Of a stretch of 64,000 nucleotides of DNA, positions 44,151 to 55,512 are shown in pieces. The stretch is taken from assembly GCF_014356525.2 (NCBI RefSeq), contig NC_052516.1:21904257-21968256 (forward strand). Reading direction: 5' to 3'. Origin of the DNA: Nilaparvata lugens. Taxonomy: Eukaryota > Arthropoda > Insecta > Hemiptera > Delphacidae. Numbering within the stretch: the stretch's first letter is position 1; each line of letters opens with the position of its first letter. The notes under the pieces are model-generated. The model did no database searches, was not told the origin of the DNA, and saw nothing but the letters and a program-made list of their open reading frames with translations. A program made the translations under genes and the position numbers.

Positions 44151-46677
44151 AAATAGGATCAAGGATTTATTTTCTTATCTGAAAGTCCGTGTAAATTTAA
44201 CTGCGAGCTCCAGGAATTCATTGTAGATTTGTAAATTTTGACAACATTGAATTTTTTTATATCATTGAACTACTATTGAAGTGCAGTTTGTAATTTTCAT
44301 AAATTATGGGTGAATTATTTTTGGTGATAATAATATTCCTAAAAATGTATAATATGATGAAAATTGTTTCACTGTAAGAAAGAAAAGAAACGCCAATAAG
44401 TAAATTATGATTTTGTTTATCAAATAATTTATTACAGTTATTGTAATATTCATTCTGTTTATTTTCCTTTTGTATTTTTACTCTAAATAATAAGCTCATA
44501 ATAAAATGATGTAAAACGTTTTTGCTTTTCTTTATTTTACTTTAGTAACAACGACTTCCAACATTTTTTAAAAATTTTATTGGAGGTCTTCTACAGAATA
44601 TCACCACTATTTTATAAAAGATGTTCCTCTTAATATTTTATGGACTTGATTTTTTATTTTTTTCAACATTCAGATACTTGTTTATTTTCGCTTATGTCCA
44701 TGTCTTATGCATGTACACAAACCATCCAAAAACTTCAATATCATTACTTTCAAATTATTTGCTGGTTCTAGTGATTCGATTTTTTCCATCACGGTTTTAG
44801 CATTTGAAACACGAACGTGTTTTGAGAAAATTATAATTATTTTCAATTTTGGAAGCAACCAGGCAGAGTAAAATTTACAATCTAAATGAATTTTAGGCAA
44901 GACTGATGTAAAAAAGTGTGAAGCTAATGTTAATGGAGTGTGGAAATTTGTTTCAATTAAACCGTTTTTCTATGCTTTTTTATACTGGTTTCAAGAAATA
45001 AGTTTTTGTTGTTTCTTTCAAGAAACTAAGTTCTTCGAGCTAGGTATTATTCGAGCACTCGTTTTTTTACTAAAACAAACTGTTGAAACTTAGCCCAAAA
45101 CTGGGAATAAACTATATACTTTATCCGTTTCATTAGACTCTTCCATAATCTTATGATTATATCATGAAATTCTGTTCTCCAATTTTTGAAAATATCAGCT
45201 AGAAATTAAATAAACCTCCTGGTTACCTTTATCATTCATTGATTTGTCTAAATGGATAATATTTTTCCATATTTTCTCAACTTATAGGCTTTCAACTTTT
45301 ATTCATTATATAGGGTTACTACTAATCTGAAGTAACGTAGTGTTGAAAAGTTCCAAACAAGATAGTATTATACTTTTCAACAAAAATATAATTTCTCGAA
45401 ACGTTTTGCAAAGTGACGTTTTTCAATATATTTATCATATTTTATTTGCCTGTTTTATTTGTGCTCTAAAATAAATATTTTGTAATTAAATTGATCCTTA
45501 CACAATTGCACGTACTCTTGTCTAGTTATTTCCTACGAAGTACTGCATCAAACATGTGAGTCAACAGGTTCTTATCCAGCTAGTTTTATTTTCCCAATCA
45601 ATTCAAATCGGTATCTTAATCAGTTTTATGGTAGATTTACAGTTAAATTGTATCATTGCTTCACAGTAACTTTTGATCATTCTTTTTTTCAGTTACAAAG
45701 TAGAGAGTTTCTCTGTTATCAGTAAAATTTGGATTTTACATGTCCAAAATATTGTATTCAGTTTTGAAATCTAGCATTTGATAATTTCTTATCTTTAATG
45801 AATTTTATTCATCTTTTTTCAACCATTCCTGTTTCTCCCACTACCTTCTTATTCAAAACAATTATTATCTCTCACTTCCATTCATCAATAATTAGAAAAG
45901 AAATCTATGTGAATTGATAAGTCATGAATTTTTATTTTATAGTCTTGATAAGATTTCTTATGTAGTGAAGTTCTAGTTTTAGTATTTTTTCTTTGTATTA
46001 AGGTCTGGATTAGGTTATGTGTTATAGATTGAGAACAAGAGAGAAAATGTTTAACATGTATTCATCCAATCCCAGTTACACTTTTCATACCATCAAAATA
46101 ATGACATCTATTATGGCTCGAGTATGAATATCAATTAAATTGATTATCGAACCTCTCAACTAAATACGGTACTAGACTTGTAAATTGGTATATAGCATAG
46201 TTGTATAGGAGTTTAAAATATCACGACTTTATAGAACCTACAGTCCCTTGAAAAACAAACCTCATATGAAAATAAGAATATTATTGTAATATCGTTTTTG
46301 TATAAGGTATTGCTACTACTTATGTATTTGAAAACATTCTAGTGTAATATAAAATGAACTGACTTATTGTACAAATGAAAATAAATAGATGGTAGTTTCA
46401 CAATAATTCTAAAATTTACCAAGAATTGAAATTTGCTTTTTACTACTCGAGTAACTTAATCTTTTAATAATAAAGACGAAAGTAAACATTTTTCTACCGT
46501 ATTGCTCTTAGCAAAACGTACTACTCGTTTATAAATATGAAAATATTGAACAAATTTTTTAATAATTCGGTGTACAGTTTTTGCGTTAACGGTTTTTACT
46601 TTAATTGAACATTTTTGCTAAAATGGTGGACATGATTAATGATTGTGTAAATTGAATTTGCGAGAATTATAAATAAC

Positions 46678-46685
46678 TGTACATA
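46678..46685 (+). promoter_or_regulatory. Candidate Pumilio response element TGTACATA
   Basis: Perfect UGUANAUA match, 8 kb beyond the stop codon; it matters only if the transcript extends this far. Confidence 0.25.
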
Positions 46686-46903
46686 TTATTGAAATAGATC
46701 TAGTGTAATTAAGCAACAGTTTGTGTAAACAGACATAGTTTGAAAGTTATTTTTGTAACGAAAACTTGTAAGAATTGTTTTTTATTTGTTCAATAATTAT
46801 TTTTTATAAAAATGAAACTTGAAAAAATACTTCTACTGGAGATATAGTGGAGGCATTCCTGCTGAAAAAATGTTTTTTTTACTCGCTTAGTTTTGTAATA
46901 TTA

Positions 46904-46911
46904 TGTATATA
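46904..46911 (+). promoter_or_regulatory. Candidate Pumilio response element TGTATATA
   Basis: Exactly the octamer predicted from the eight recognition triplets of this protein. 226 nt from the preceding match. Confidence 0.28.
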
Positions 46912-48791
46912 AACAGATAAATATTTCTTAATTAACTTGACTTATAGTTGTTCTTGTTTCACTTTTGAGTTTCAAATTAATATTTTCATTGAGAGCGTGT
47001 AAAAACATCGTTGACACTTTTTCAGTACCTATTCCAAGTTTTCAATATTTGAGTAAAGATTATTTGATGAATTTTGATTTTATTTAAAATTATGATCAAA
47101 TTAGAATATCCCTCTTCCTATTTTAGTTATATAACTATCATGCCAGCATAAAATGATGAAGATATTCATTCAATTAAATGTTGAAATTTCAATTTATATT
47201 ACCGTATTTATTCAAGTTAATCTTATGCTCTCTTGTTCCAAATATGACCGACTAATCCAGACTAATTACTCATTTCAATACTTTCGGTATGAACACTGAG
47301 TAAACTATTATCTCACAACGTTATTAATATATTATATATAGCTTAAAAACTGAATGTATATCAATTTCTTGTAGAATAATGTGCGATTTGTAACGTTTTT
47401 GTGTAAAATAATGTAAAGTAGCATATCGTGCCTTCATTTGCGACATGTATATCCCACATTTTTGTCAATTAATTTTATTCTTTTTATAAATAAAAAATAA
47501 TGTTTGTTCAAATCTAATTTTTGTTAGTTTTCTTCTCAGCGTGTGTTGAGTACATGATTAAAATAATTAATGCAACCTCTTAATTAGAGCATTGAAAATT
47601 CATATTTACAAATATAATTTCAAAATAAATTAACAAATTTTGATCTGGTTATATTATATGAGGTTCATTTGCATTGTTTTGCTTCAAATTCATTTGCAAA
47701 TGAAATATTCTGAACATTGTTTAATTTATTTATATAGCTCACTACATTCAACACTGGACGTCTCTTATTTACAGTTTACTTATTTACATATCACTTTGCT
47801 TTTCTATTAATAGCTTGCTTGTCACTGTTTACTTGCATCTCTGGCTTAAAAATTACTTTGTTCCAATTTTTATTGCTTGGTAGCCCATAAATATATACAT
47901 TTTTCAATCATAATTATTTGCTTCAATATTGTTCACATTTCAATTAACTTAAAAAAACTGCCGGTACATATACAAACTTTCTAGGTGGAAAGTCAACTTC
48001 TAGCGAACTGAACGCATTCATTAATAATATGAAAAACCCTCATAATACTTTTTCATTACAAACAGTTTTCATTAATCGCTAATCAGCATGATACATAGCT
48101 ACTTTCCTATTTGTAATACTCCGATAATAACATATTTCATATGTCGTCATTGTAATGTCAGGATTATACTTTCTAATATTTGACTATTATTTTTTATTAG
48201 GTTCTAATTACATTTTTTACACTTTCCCTAATTATTATTATTATTACTATTATCATAATCTCATTAATATGTACGTCTTTTATATTATTCATTATTATTG
48301 TCATATTATTATTATTATTATCATTATTGTATTCCTAGATATGCAGAGAGGTTAAATAATTTTTAAAAAGTAACAATATTAGGATTTAATAATGTTATGA
48401 TGAAAATTGTACAATTTTTTTTCTTTGCATGATATGGTAATAAACATAATTTATACTCAGCAAGATGAAACGTTATTAACTATAATTATTATGGATAATA
48501 CATTATATATAATAAAACATTGTATATGGTTGTACAAATTGTAATGATTTTCATTGTGAGAAAAACATGAAGTATTTCCAATAAAACAGAGATACTTCAA
48601 CATAGTAAACAATGTGTATTAATTTTTATTCTTCTCAGAAATCGAATTCAAAATCATTTATTTGCCATGAAAGTAATTACTTACAAGTCTACTAGGATAC
48701 AATCTGGGCTTGCATATTGCAGCTCTGTTAGGTAAATAATTTGTTGTCCTTATAGATATCAAAAGCAGCCTCACATCTCAATTCCATATTG

Positions 48792-49320
48792 AAAAATCTG
48801 GTGTGGCGCACTCACACAACTTTCCTTGCAGTTATGAAAATTGATCACCTGACGCTAGTCTGCACGCGCATCTCAAGTCTACTATTCAAAGATCTAAGCC
48901 AGCTGGTGACAAGACAATAACACTGGAGACACACGAGGTCTGCTATCTCTTCATAGTGAATATTTAATAGAATCAACAGTTGCCAACAGTTTGCAATTGA
49001 ATAATCACATTTTCTCGAATTTCGAGCTTATTTTCAATTTTAGGTGAAAATTTTACTGGACATTGTAGAGATTTTCATGCTCAATCTTTTCCACTCGGAA
49101 TTCTTTTAAAAATTGTATCTGAAGCCTGATAATTGGGAATCTAAAATCAAACTTTGCATAGATGGGGCGGAGCTCCTGAGATTTTTACAGATATGGGACT
49201 TGTGGCAGTTGCTAGAGCTTATCAATGACTATTTTAGGTATAAATTTGATCAAAATCGTTGGAGCCGTTTTCGAGAAAATCGCGAAAAACCCTGTTTTGC
49301 CAAAGATGCATACCTATCTT
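48792..49320 (+). mobile_element. TIR element family F, 3'-truncated copy
   Basis: Starts 'aaaaatctggtgtggcgcac' and runs parallel to the fuller copy at 60529-61352 through 'ttggagccgttttcgagaaa' (about 49259), then diverges. Non-coding. Confidence 0.75.
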
Positions 49321-49359
49321 TGATTGAAACTATAGACTTTATAGAAATATATAAATAGA

Positions 49360-49810
49360 CTGATTAATAAAAACCTTGCAGTACCCTTTATTATCAAAAA
49401 CTTAAGGGTACTTGAAGGTTTTTATATTGATTTTATTAATTTGTACAAAAGTAGCCCATTTAAGCGAAGTGTTTTTGAGAAATAGACTGGCTTCTCCAGA
49501 CATCTGTGTAATCACTTGTCAGCTGTTTGATTATGATTAATTCTATAATCTGATTAATCCTATCTTCAGAGTAGAGGATATATAAAGTGATATCGGAGTA
49601 TGGAGGAATTCTTTTTCTTTTCATATTATCCTTAAAATGCAAAATTTCAAAAAACCTTGTGTATACATCGACGCGCAGTTAAAAAAGGAATATTTCTGCC
49701 AAATCTCATAGAATTCTATCAACGCGTTTGGCCGTAATTGCGTTACATAGAGACAGACAAAAGAAAATCATAGTTAAAACATTGACCTCACTACGTTTGG
49801 TCAATAAATC
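49360..49810. repeat. Dispersed repeat family G, copy 1
   Basis: Shares 'gactggcttctcca', 'catctgtgtaatcacttgtc', 'tatacatcgacgcgca' and 'ttggtcaat'-like ends with 59450-59815. A 'caaaagtagcccat' block lies on the left here and on the right in the other copy, so the units may have been tandem. An inner palindrome surrounds 'gtaccctt...aagggtac' at about 49381-49412. Confidence 0.6.
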
Positions 49811-49871
49811 TTTTTCATTGTTATCACATCAGCTATTTGATTTAGTTTATAAAACTTATAAATGAGATATT

Positions 49872-50061
49872 TTAGGCCGGAGACACACGAACGGTTTTTT
49901 TCCGTGTGAAGTTCAAAATGCACAGGAAGTCATGGAGAAGGACACACTTCAGCCGGCCGGCGAAAACCGGATCCGGCGAGAAAATCAGACGGAGGCACTC
50001 ATTCTCTACTTCGCCGGTTCTCCGGCTGTTTCGCAGTCCGGCAGGTAGGAGGGCATTGTAC
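49872..50061. repeat. GC-rich foldback repeat, insertion target of the LTR element
   Basis: Starts 'aggccggagacacacgaacg'; contains 'ccggccggcgaaaaccgg' and 'cgccggttctccggc', which pair with each other. It is GC-rich against an AT-rich background, like a MITE, and is cut at its right end by the LTR retrotransposon. Confidence 0.5.
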
Positions 50062-50065
50062 ATAT
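50062..50065. repeat. Target site duplication ATAT, left
   Basis: ATAT directly before the left LTR; the same four bases follow the right LTR at 57025-57028. Low-complexity, but exactly placed against TG...CA termini. Confidence 0.75.
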
Positions 50066-51577
50066 TGTGGATTCGCAAGAGCCTCTGGACGCTTAACACC
50101 TGTAATTTGGATAAAAAAATCAGCCGGCAGAGCTGCCTACACCCGTCCAAAATATCCTACAATTCCACAAGAAATAATATTTCCGCCGTACTCTGATATA
50201 AACTGCTTGAGAATCAGGCGTGATAGCCTACCAATATCTCCAGGCAATTCAAACCCGAGCACAGCGAATGTAATTTATTTCTTATGAATAACAAGTAAAT
50301 TCAATATTGATATTCCAATACCTGAAATAAATTCCTACAGAGGAAAACCAATATGGTAATCATAGACCGAACTGAGCAGGATCTAATTAGAGAAATTACT
50401 GAAACTGGTTAACAATTATGCAAATTTATTGATGAATTATAATCGTTAAGAATCAAATAATAATAGTTAATTAAATAATTGACAAATTGGAATAATAGAG
50501 TTTTCAAAATTTGGTAATAAATGTTCTTGATATGAGATAATAATATGAATGTTCTTGGTAATATAGTGCAATTAGGATTTTAATAGGGGTTACACGGTAT
50601 TATAGGAGGATATAGTCCTGCACTCTTTCACAATAATTAATTGATAGAAAATTGTAGCTTTCTCAATTCACTGATTGGATAGAATAAGTATTTTTCGCTC
50701 ACCAACTCGATCGTGGGGCCCCAATTCACTTAATAATTTTATTTCACTTGAAGATCTGGCGTGGAATGGCGTCACCCAGGATTTAGTTTCACAATTCTTC
50801 CTCAGGAATAAGCTTATACAAATTGAACTTGCCTTCCAATTTAATTTAAGAGCACAAGACTACAGAGGAGCTACACATTTAACACACTGGATATATTACA
50901 TTTAACAAGAAGAGAAACCATTTAAACATTAATTTTAATAGGACAAATTAAACGGGTCCTGATAATTCGATTCTCAGAAGGCAAGTGTCTCTTCTTCCCA
51001 AAAAGCGGAAATCACCTGGTCTTCTTCTGAGAAGAAGAACCACGTGATTTGGGCAAGAACCAATCCTGTGCCTAATAAGGAAAAGTCCACCAATGGGAAT
51101 TTTTCCACGCGGTTTTAATATTTAAATCAGACACAGAGGTTCGAAAAACACAGAAAATGACAAAAAATTACGTTAAACGGGAAGACTATAAAATTAAAGC
51201 AGATAAACAGAAAATAAACAGGGGTTGCAGAAATGAACAAGCTTGAGTTAGTTTTAAAATGAAAACAGACAATATAGAGATATCACAGTAGCACAGTAGC
51301 CGGCAGTATCAACAGCTGACAGATAAGGCTTGTCAACAATTTTGGCGCAATTCACTCTAACCTAATTATTGAAAATAAGGTAGTAAGTAAACATTGGTAG
51401 GCAGTTGACGAATGACTCTGACAATAAATTGGTAAATTATACGAAATAATACTATAAGAATTTAATAAAACTATAATTAAATGAGTTTTACATAATTTGA
51501 CGTGAGTACATTTGATTTATGCCTCAATTATACAATAATTTTAGAAAATATGCTGGCATAGGCTTTGTATCCTGACA
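50066..51577 (-). repeat. 3' long terminal repeat (left)
   Basis: 1512 bp, ends TGTGGATTCG and TATCCTGACA on the plus strand. Matches 55513-57024 at a constant offset of 5447. Short frames inside it (for example 76 codons at 50675-50905) occur identically in both LTRs and are not known proteins. Confidence 0.92.
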
Positions 51578-51592
51578 TAAAGCCCCCAAATT
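51578..51592 (-). other. Putative polypurine tract next to the 3' LTR
   Basis: On the minus strand 'aatttgggggcttta' ends exactly at the LTR. The G run is typical of a plus-strand primer, but the tract is short and interrupted by pyrimidines. Confidence 0.4.
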
Positions 51593-52661
51593 AGAAAGGT
51601 TTTAGGCCATTAAAGGCTTTCTAATTTCAATCAAGAAGGGTACAATGACATATGCTAACTTAAAACTACGACTTAGGGTCTATCACAAAAAATTCACAGC
51701 CAAACAACAATCTGCACAAAAAAGCATGATGTTACAACAAATATGCATGGCTTTGTGCCGCAGCAGTGGTGCCAGAAACCACAAACTAAGGTCCCGGGAT
51801 TTTTGCCCAGTCAGACTTACAAAGGAAGTACAGAGGTGGGATAATACCACATGCACAGAATCCAAAAAATCCCTACGGTGAGAGGATGGGTGCACAAGCC
51901 CCCCATCACTCCTCACAGAATAAAGAGCAGAGGTGCATGAGTGAAATAGACCTGCATAGAGTGCATAGAAGATGCCAAAATAACAATATCAAAGGGCCAT
52001 GCCAACAATTAACAATTTTTATCAAAAATTTACAATTTAACATTAATAACAATTTTAATCCAATATTGCAGGTCTGTTAAAATATAACTATACCAAGTTT
52101 CATCAAGTATGCCAGCTTACAAAGATTGATAATATCTCTCTGTGATTCAATACATTTAACTAGTCTCCACTTGTTCAATCAAAATTTCTACCCTGTCTAT
52201 TTTTAAAGCTTGATTCCAAAATTCCCTTCATTTCTCAACATTTCTATACAAAAATACAATAAGTAACATAATATTCAAATTTTCCTATAAATTAGTTGCT
52301 GAATGCATGTTTTAGATTTCTGATGCATCATATTTTTTTTTCAAAATACTAATCACATTTATGTGATTACAATAATTTCATTAAGTTAATAACAATAATA
52401 ACATATAAATTAAGAATTCTAATCTATAGTGAGCTTTCATGCTACAAATATAATATTCAAGATAATTTTATCACCAAATGATAATTAATAGTTAATAGTG
52501 CATGTATAATGCAACAGCACAAATGATAACAACAATAATATTTCAAACAAACAATACTAATAATAATGAAGACCATTTAATGGTTGATTTTCAATCACAA
52601 AAATATCCTACACCTAAAATTATTAATAAATATCACAGCAGACTATTTTTCTATTTTATCT

Positions 52662-52665
<4 letters not shown>

Positions 52666-52696
<31 letters not shown>
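52666..52696 (-). repeat. Poly(T)31 (poly(A) in element sense)
   Basis: Pure T run on the plus strand. It could mark an old retrotransposed insertion inside the element or a simple expansion. Confidence 0.9.
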
Positions 52697-52698
<2 letters not shown>

Positions 52699-52938
52699 TA
52701 AGTTAATAAGCTAATTTTTCCAAATTATTTTATATAATTTTTTTTTTTTTTTGTCTGGATAATTCAAAATAACTTTACTTTATATTTTAGAATTAATTTC
52801 AAATTTAGTTGTAATTGCGGGTAGGCTTAACTTGCCAGTGAGCAAATCTTTATATTACAATAATAAACAATATAATACAATAAATAGACAACTTGCTTTG
52901 AGTTGTGGGTGCTGTGATGATAATGTGAAGATCCAACG

Positions 52939-53015
52939 ATGCGATGTGGAGCAGCTGGTGCGATGTGAAGCAGCTGGACCGATGTGGAGCCGGAGCAGCT
53001 GGTGCGATGTGGAGC
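52939..53015. repeat. Imperfect 18-bp tandem repeat
   Basis: About four units built on 'gcgatgtggagcagctgg', GC-richer than the surroundings, shortly downstream of the gag stop codon. Confidence 0.75.
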
Positions 53016-53139
53016 AGTGTGAATTTTTTCCGCCAGACTGCAGCACCTCACGGTCGGTTACTCCTACGATCGGAATAACTTTTTTTCTGACTGTCTCGTT
53101 TTTATGATGATTGATGCCAGAGACAGTCGAAACTGGTTG

Positions 53140-54915
53140 TCAATTATTGTTATTACGACGCTGAGAATTATTTCCCTTCTGATTATTAGAATGGAACTGC
53201 TTTTTGTTGGACTGAGATTGTTGGTTGGGCGACGAACTGGTTGTTGATAAAGATGGCTGCGGTTGAGTGACATCATCGCTTCTGTTTATGTTTTGTTCTG
53301 GAGTTGTAGTTGAGTCGACTGATTTATTTGGAATAAATGAACTTCCCTCATTATAATTTCTCCGATGATTATCTCCAAATCCACGGCTATTATTTTGAGG
53401 TCGACTCGGTTGACTGCCTCGATTATAATTACGATGAGGAGTTTCAACTTCATTCACGACAACACCTAACCTCTCATCTTTCTGATTGTTTGTTTTGAAA
53501 TTCCGTGAACCAAATTTATCGTCTACACTCTGTACTCGACTCAAACAAGCCTCAAACTTGTCATAGGATTCAAAACTTTGCGAGCTTAATGCCGTCTGAA
53601 TGGAATAAGGTAACTTCCCAATTAATATTTCGATCAAATTTCCATTCTCGATTGGATTATCCATCAGATTGTTCAAATAGCGAATGTGGGCTGAAAAGGC
53701 ACTCATGGACAGCTCCGTATTCTGCTTGTCATATCTGCATGTAATGATGTGAGACAATAAATTTCTCTGTCTTGCAGAAGACCAAAAAGTAGCTAAGAAG
53801 TTGTCAATAAAATCCTTTAATGAGTTGAATTCAGTAATGCGACTTCTGAAGTGTATCAGTGGTTCTTTCTGTAGACATAGTAAAAGATGCATTCTCCACG
53901 TAATCCATGGTATAGTAGTAACGGAATCAATAGCCTGCAAATGCTGAATGAATGCCCGTGGTTGAATGGTGCACTCAGTATCATCAAATATTGGTAAAGA
54001 TGACAAGATTTGTCCAGTATTATGATTATTACCACCAGAAACGTTAGCCAAACTATTCTTTATTTGTAGACACTCGGCTTTAGTTTGATCTAGCTGAGTT
54101 TTCAATCTCTTAATTACTTCGGGATTTAAAGTTTCAGCTGAATTCTGTGTGACATCTGCTCTCAGCTGGTTTATTTGGGCCGTGTGATTTGTTTGCTGAG
54201 CCTCCAATTCACCTAACCTCACATCATTCTGAGCTAGCTTAGCATTGGCCTGGGTAATCTTGCTCTCCAATTCACCATTTGCTTCAGTATTTTCCCGGTG
54301 TTGGTTTAGAATTCTTTCACCAAATTCACTTCTCACCGTTTGTATTTGTTCATTTGTATAATTCTTAGCTTCAATTTGTTTTTCATCCATTTTTCGATGT
54401 AAATCCTCAACGTTACTTTTGAGTTGCAAAAAGTTTGCGGTCATTTCTTCCACTTTCTTGTCCAATCTATTACTGGTTTCTTCTATTTTCTTGTCCAAAC
54501 TATTACTTGTTTCTTCTATTTTCTTGTCCAATCTATTGCCGGTTTCTTCTAATTTCTTTTCTATTCCAGCAGCAGTGGTCTTGAAAACTTCAAGTATGGT
54601 TTCGATTGTCCCAGGTGGTAGATATGGCAGCCTCTGCGGCTGTTTGGTCTCCAACTCAGCAGCAACGACATCATTGGAAGACGTTTGACGATCTACCTCG
54701 CGCCGATCGACGTTGGCGATTGGTGATGATTGCACCGAATTAAGTATTGGCTGACTTTCCTCTAGCTGAGTCGATGACAAACGCTCTCGAATGCCGCGCT
54801 CAAAGTCAACTGAAGTCGCGCTGGTTGCCGGTTTTGGAGAAGCTTCGGGTGAGACAGGATCTGCCGGTGTAAACAATGTGGTAGACCCATCCAGTTCCGT
54901 GGCGGGGTTTGCCAT
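53140..54915 (-). CDS. Gag-like polyprotein of LTR retrotransposon
   Basis: Intact 591-residue ORF. The start is taken at 54915 (ATGG context, MANPATEL); the twelve codons upstream of it lack an ATG at their head. The first 100 residues are Pro/Ser/Thr-rich. A coiled coil follows (about 105-265), with an 11-residue repeat LDKKIEETSNR occurring about four times. A capsid-type domain (about 300-450) contains the spaced pattern FIQHLQAID, WITWRMHLL, FIDNFLATFWS, RQRNLLSHI and IGKLPYSIQTALSSQ, resembling Retrotrans_gag of Ty3/Gypsy elements. The last 140 residues are Asn/Gln/Arg-rich and basic, suitable for RNA binding, but contain no CCHC zinc knuckle. No frameshift or stop, consistent with recent activity. 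It would form particles packaging its own RNA; this function is inferred. Confidence 0.85.
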   Translation of the reverse strand: MANPATELDGSTTLFTPADPVSPEASPKPATSATSVDFERGIRERLSSTQLEESQPILNSVQSSPIANVDRREVDRQTSSNDVVAAELETKQPQRLPYLPPGTIETILEVFKTTAAGIEKKLEETGNRLDKKIEETSNSLDKKIEETSNRLDKKVEEMTANFLQLKSNVEDLHRKMDEKQIEAKNYTNEQIQTVRSEFGERILNQHRENTEANGELESKITQANAKLAQNDVRLGELEAQQTNHTAQINQLRADVTQNSAETLNPEVIKRLKTQLDQTKAECLQIKNSLANVSGGNNHNTGQILSSLPIFDDTECTIQPRAFIQHLQAIDSVTTIPWITWRMHLLLCLQKEPLIHFRSRITEFNSLKDFIDNFLATFWSSARQRNLLSHIITCRYDKQNTELSMSAFSAHIRYLNNLMDNPIENGNLIEILIGKLPYSIQTALSSQSFESYDKFEACLSRVQSVDDKFGSRNFKTNNQKDERLGVVVNEVETPHRNYNRGSQPSRPQNNSRGFGDNHRRNYNEGSSFIPNKSVDSTTTPEQNINRSDDVTQPQPSLSTTSSSPNQQSQSNKKQFHSNNQKGNNSQRRNNNN

Positions 54916-55495
54916 GATTCTCCCAAAAAGTGAAGTGTAGACGAAATCCAATAAGTGAAAAATAGTGAGTGAATGATAGTGGTGCGCGCAAATTGGAATA
55001 ACAGAATCAGGTCAGTGCAAATTATCTTGTAGTTCTGAAGAATTAATACCGCTGACTAATTCCCACAACTTCAAAGCAAGACAAAATCGCGACAATAATA
55101 CGTTTTAGAATACAATAATACTCTACAATATAATATACCGTAATGATCAACATAAAATTCAACACAATCAAAATAATATCCAGTGTATGAACAATCACAA
55201 ATTAATAAATAAATCGACTACCTCAAGCTTGTTCATTTCAGGGATTAATACATCAGAGTAACACCGTGTAGCCCCCATTAGTGCAACAAAAAATACCTGC
55301 TCAATTCGATCAATAATTATTAAGAAATAAAATTGAACAACAATATTGAACAGAGTATTGATGGCTAGGCGACCCACGACTCCACTGAAAAGAAATATTT
55401 ATATTTCTGCTCCCTCTCAAGCGTAGATAAGTCGATCTCTGAAATAAATTTATGATTATTAAGATGAAATAAGCTCCCTCTCCTTCACCGTCTTG

Positions 55496-55508
55496 TGTTC
55501 GGGCGCCA
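55496..55508 (-). other. Primer binding site, tRNA-Lys type
   Basis: On the minus strand TGGCGCCCGAACA begins four bases after the 5' LTR. TGGCGCCCGAAC complements the 3' end of a tRNA-Lys ending GUUCGGGCGCCA, the same primer type used by several retroviruses and Gypsy elements. Confidence 0.85.
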
Positions 55509-55512
55509 ATCT

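Larger units (their letters stand above)
38457..48600 (+). other. Probable long pumilio 3' UTR and downstream AT-rich DNA
   Basis: No gene, TIR element or recognised dispersed repeat was seen over 10 kb, in contrast with the introns. That relative lack of insertions is compatible with a long 3' UTR, which pumilio mRNAs often have. Many AATAAA hexamers occur (for example 44147-44152 and near 44499, 47488 and 48581), so the cleavage site cannot be set by eye. Simple repeats: GAAGCA at 39524-39540, (GT)n at 41957-41985, ATT-rich at 48225-48340. Confidence 0.45.
51593..53139 (-). other. Interior of LTR element downstream of gag, no pol
   Basis: Where pol would be expected there are only short frames below 100 codons. 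None shows protease DTG/DSG, RT YxDD or integrase motifs. A 31-nt T run (52666-52696) and a 14-nt T run (52739-52752) are poly(A) in element sense. At 52939-53015 an imperfect 18-bp tandem, 'gcgatgtggagcagctgg' and variants, lies just after the gag stop. Confidence 0.75.

Noticed and set aside
50675..50905. 76-codon frame present identically at 56122-56352
   Set aside because: Identical because both lie in the LTRs; position in an LTR and lack of similarity argue against a gene.
51578..53139. pol gene of the LTR element
   Set aside because: Only short frames, no catalytic motifs of protease, reverse transcriptase or integrase on either strand.
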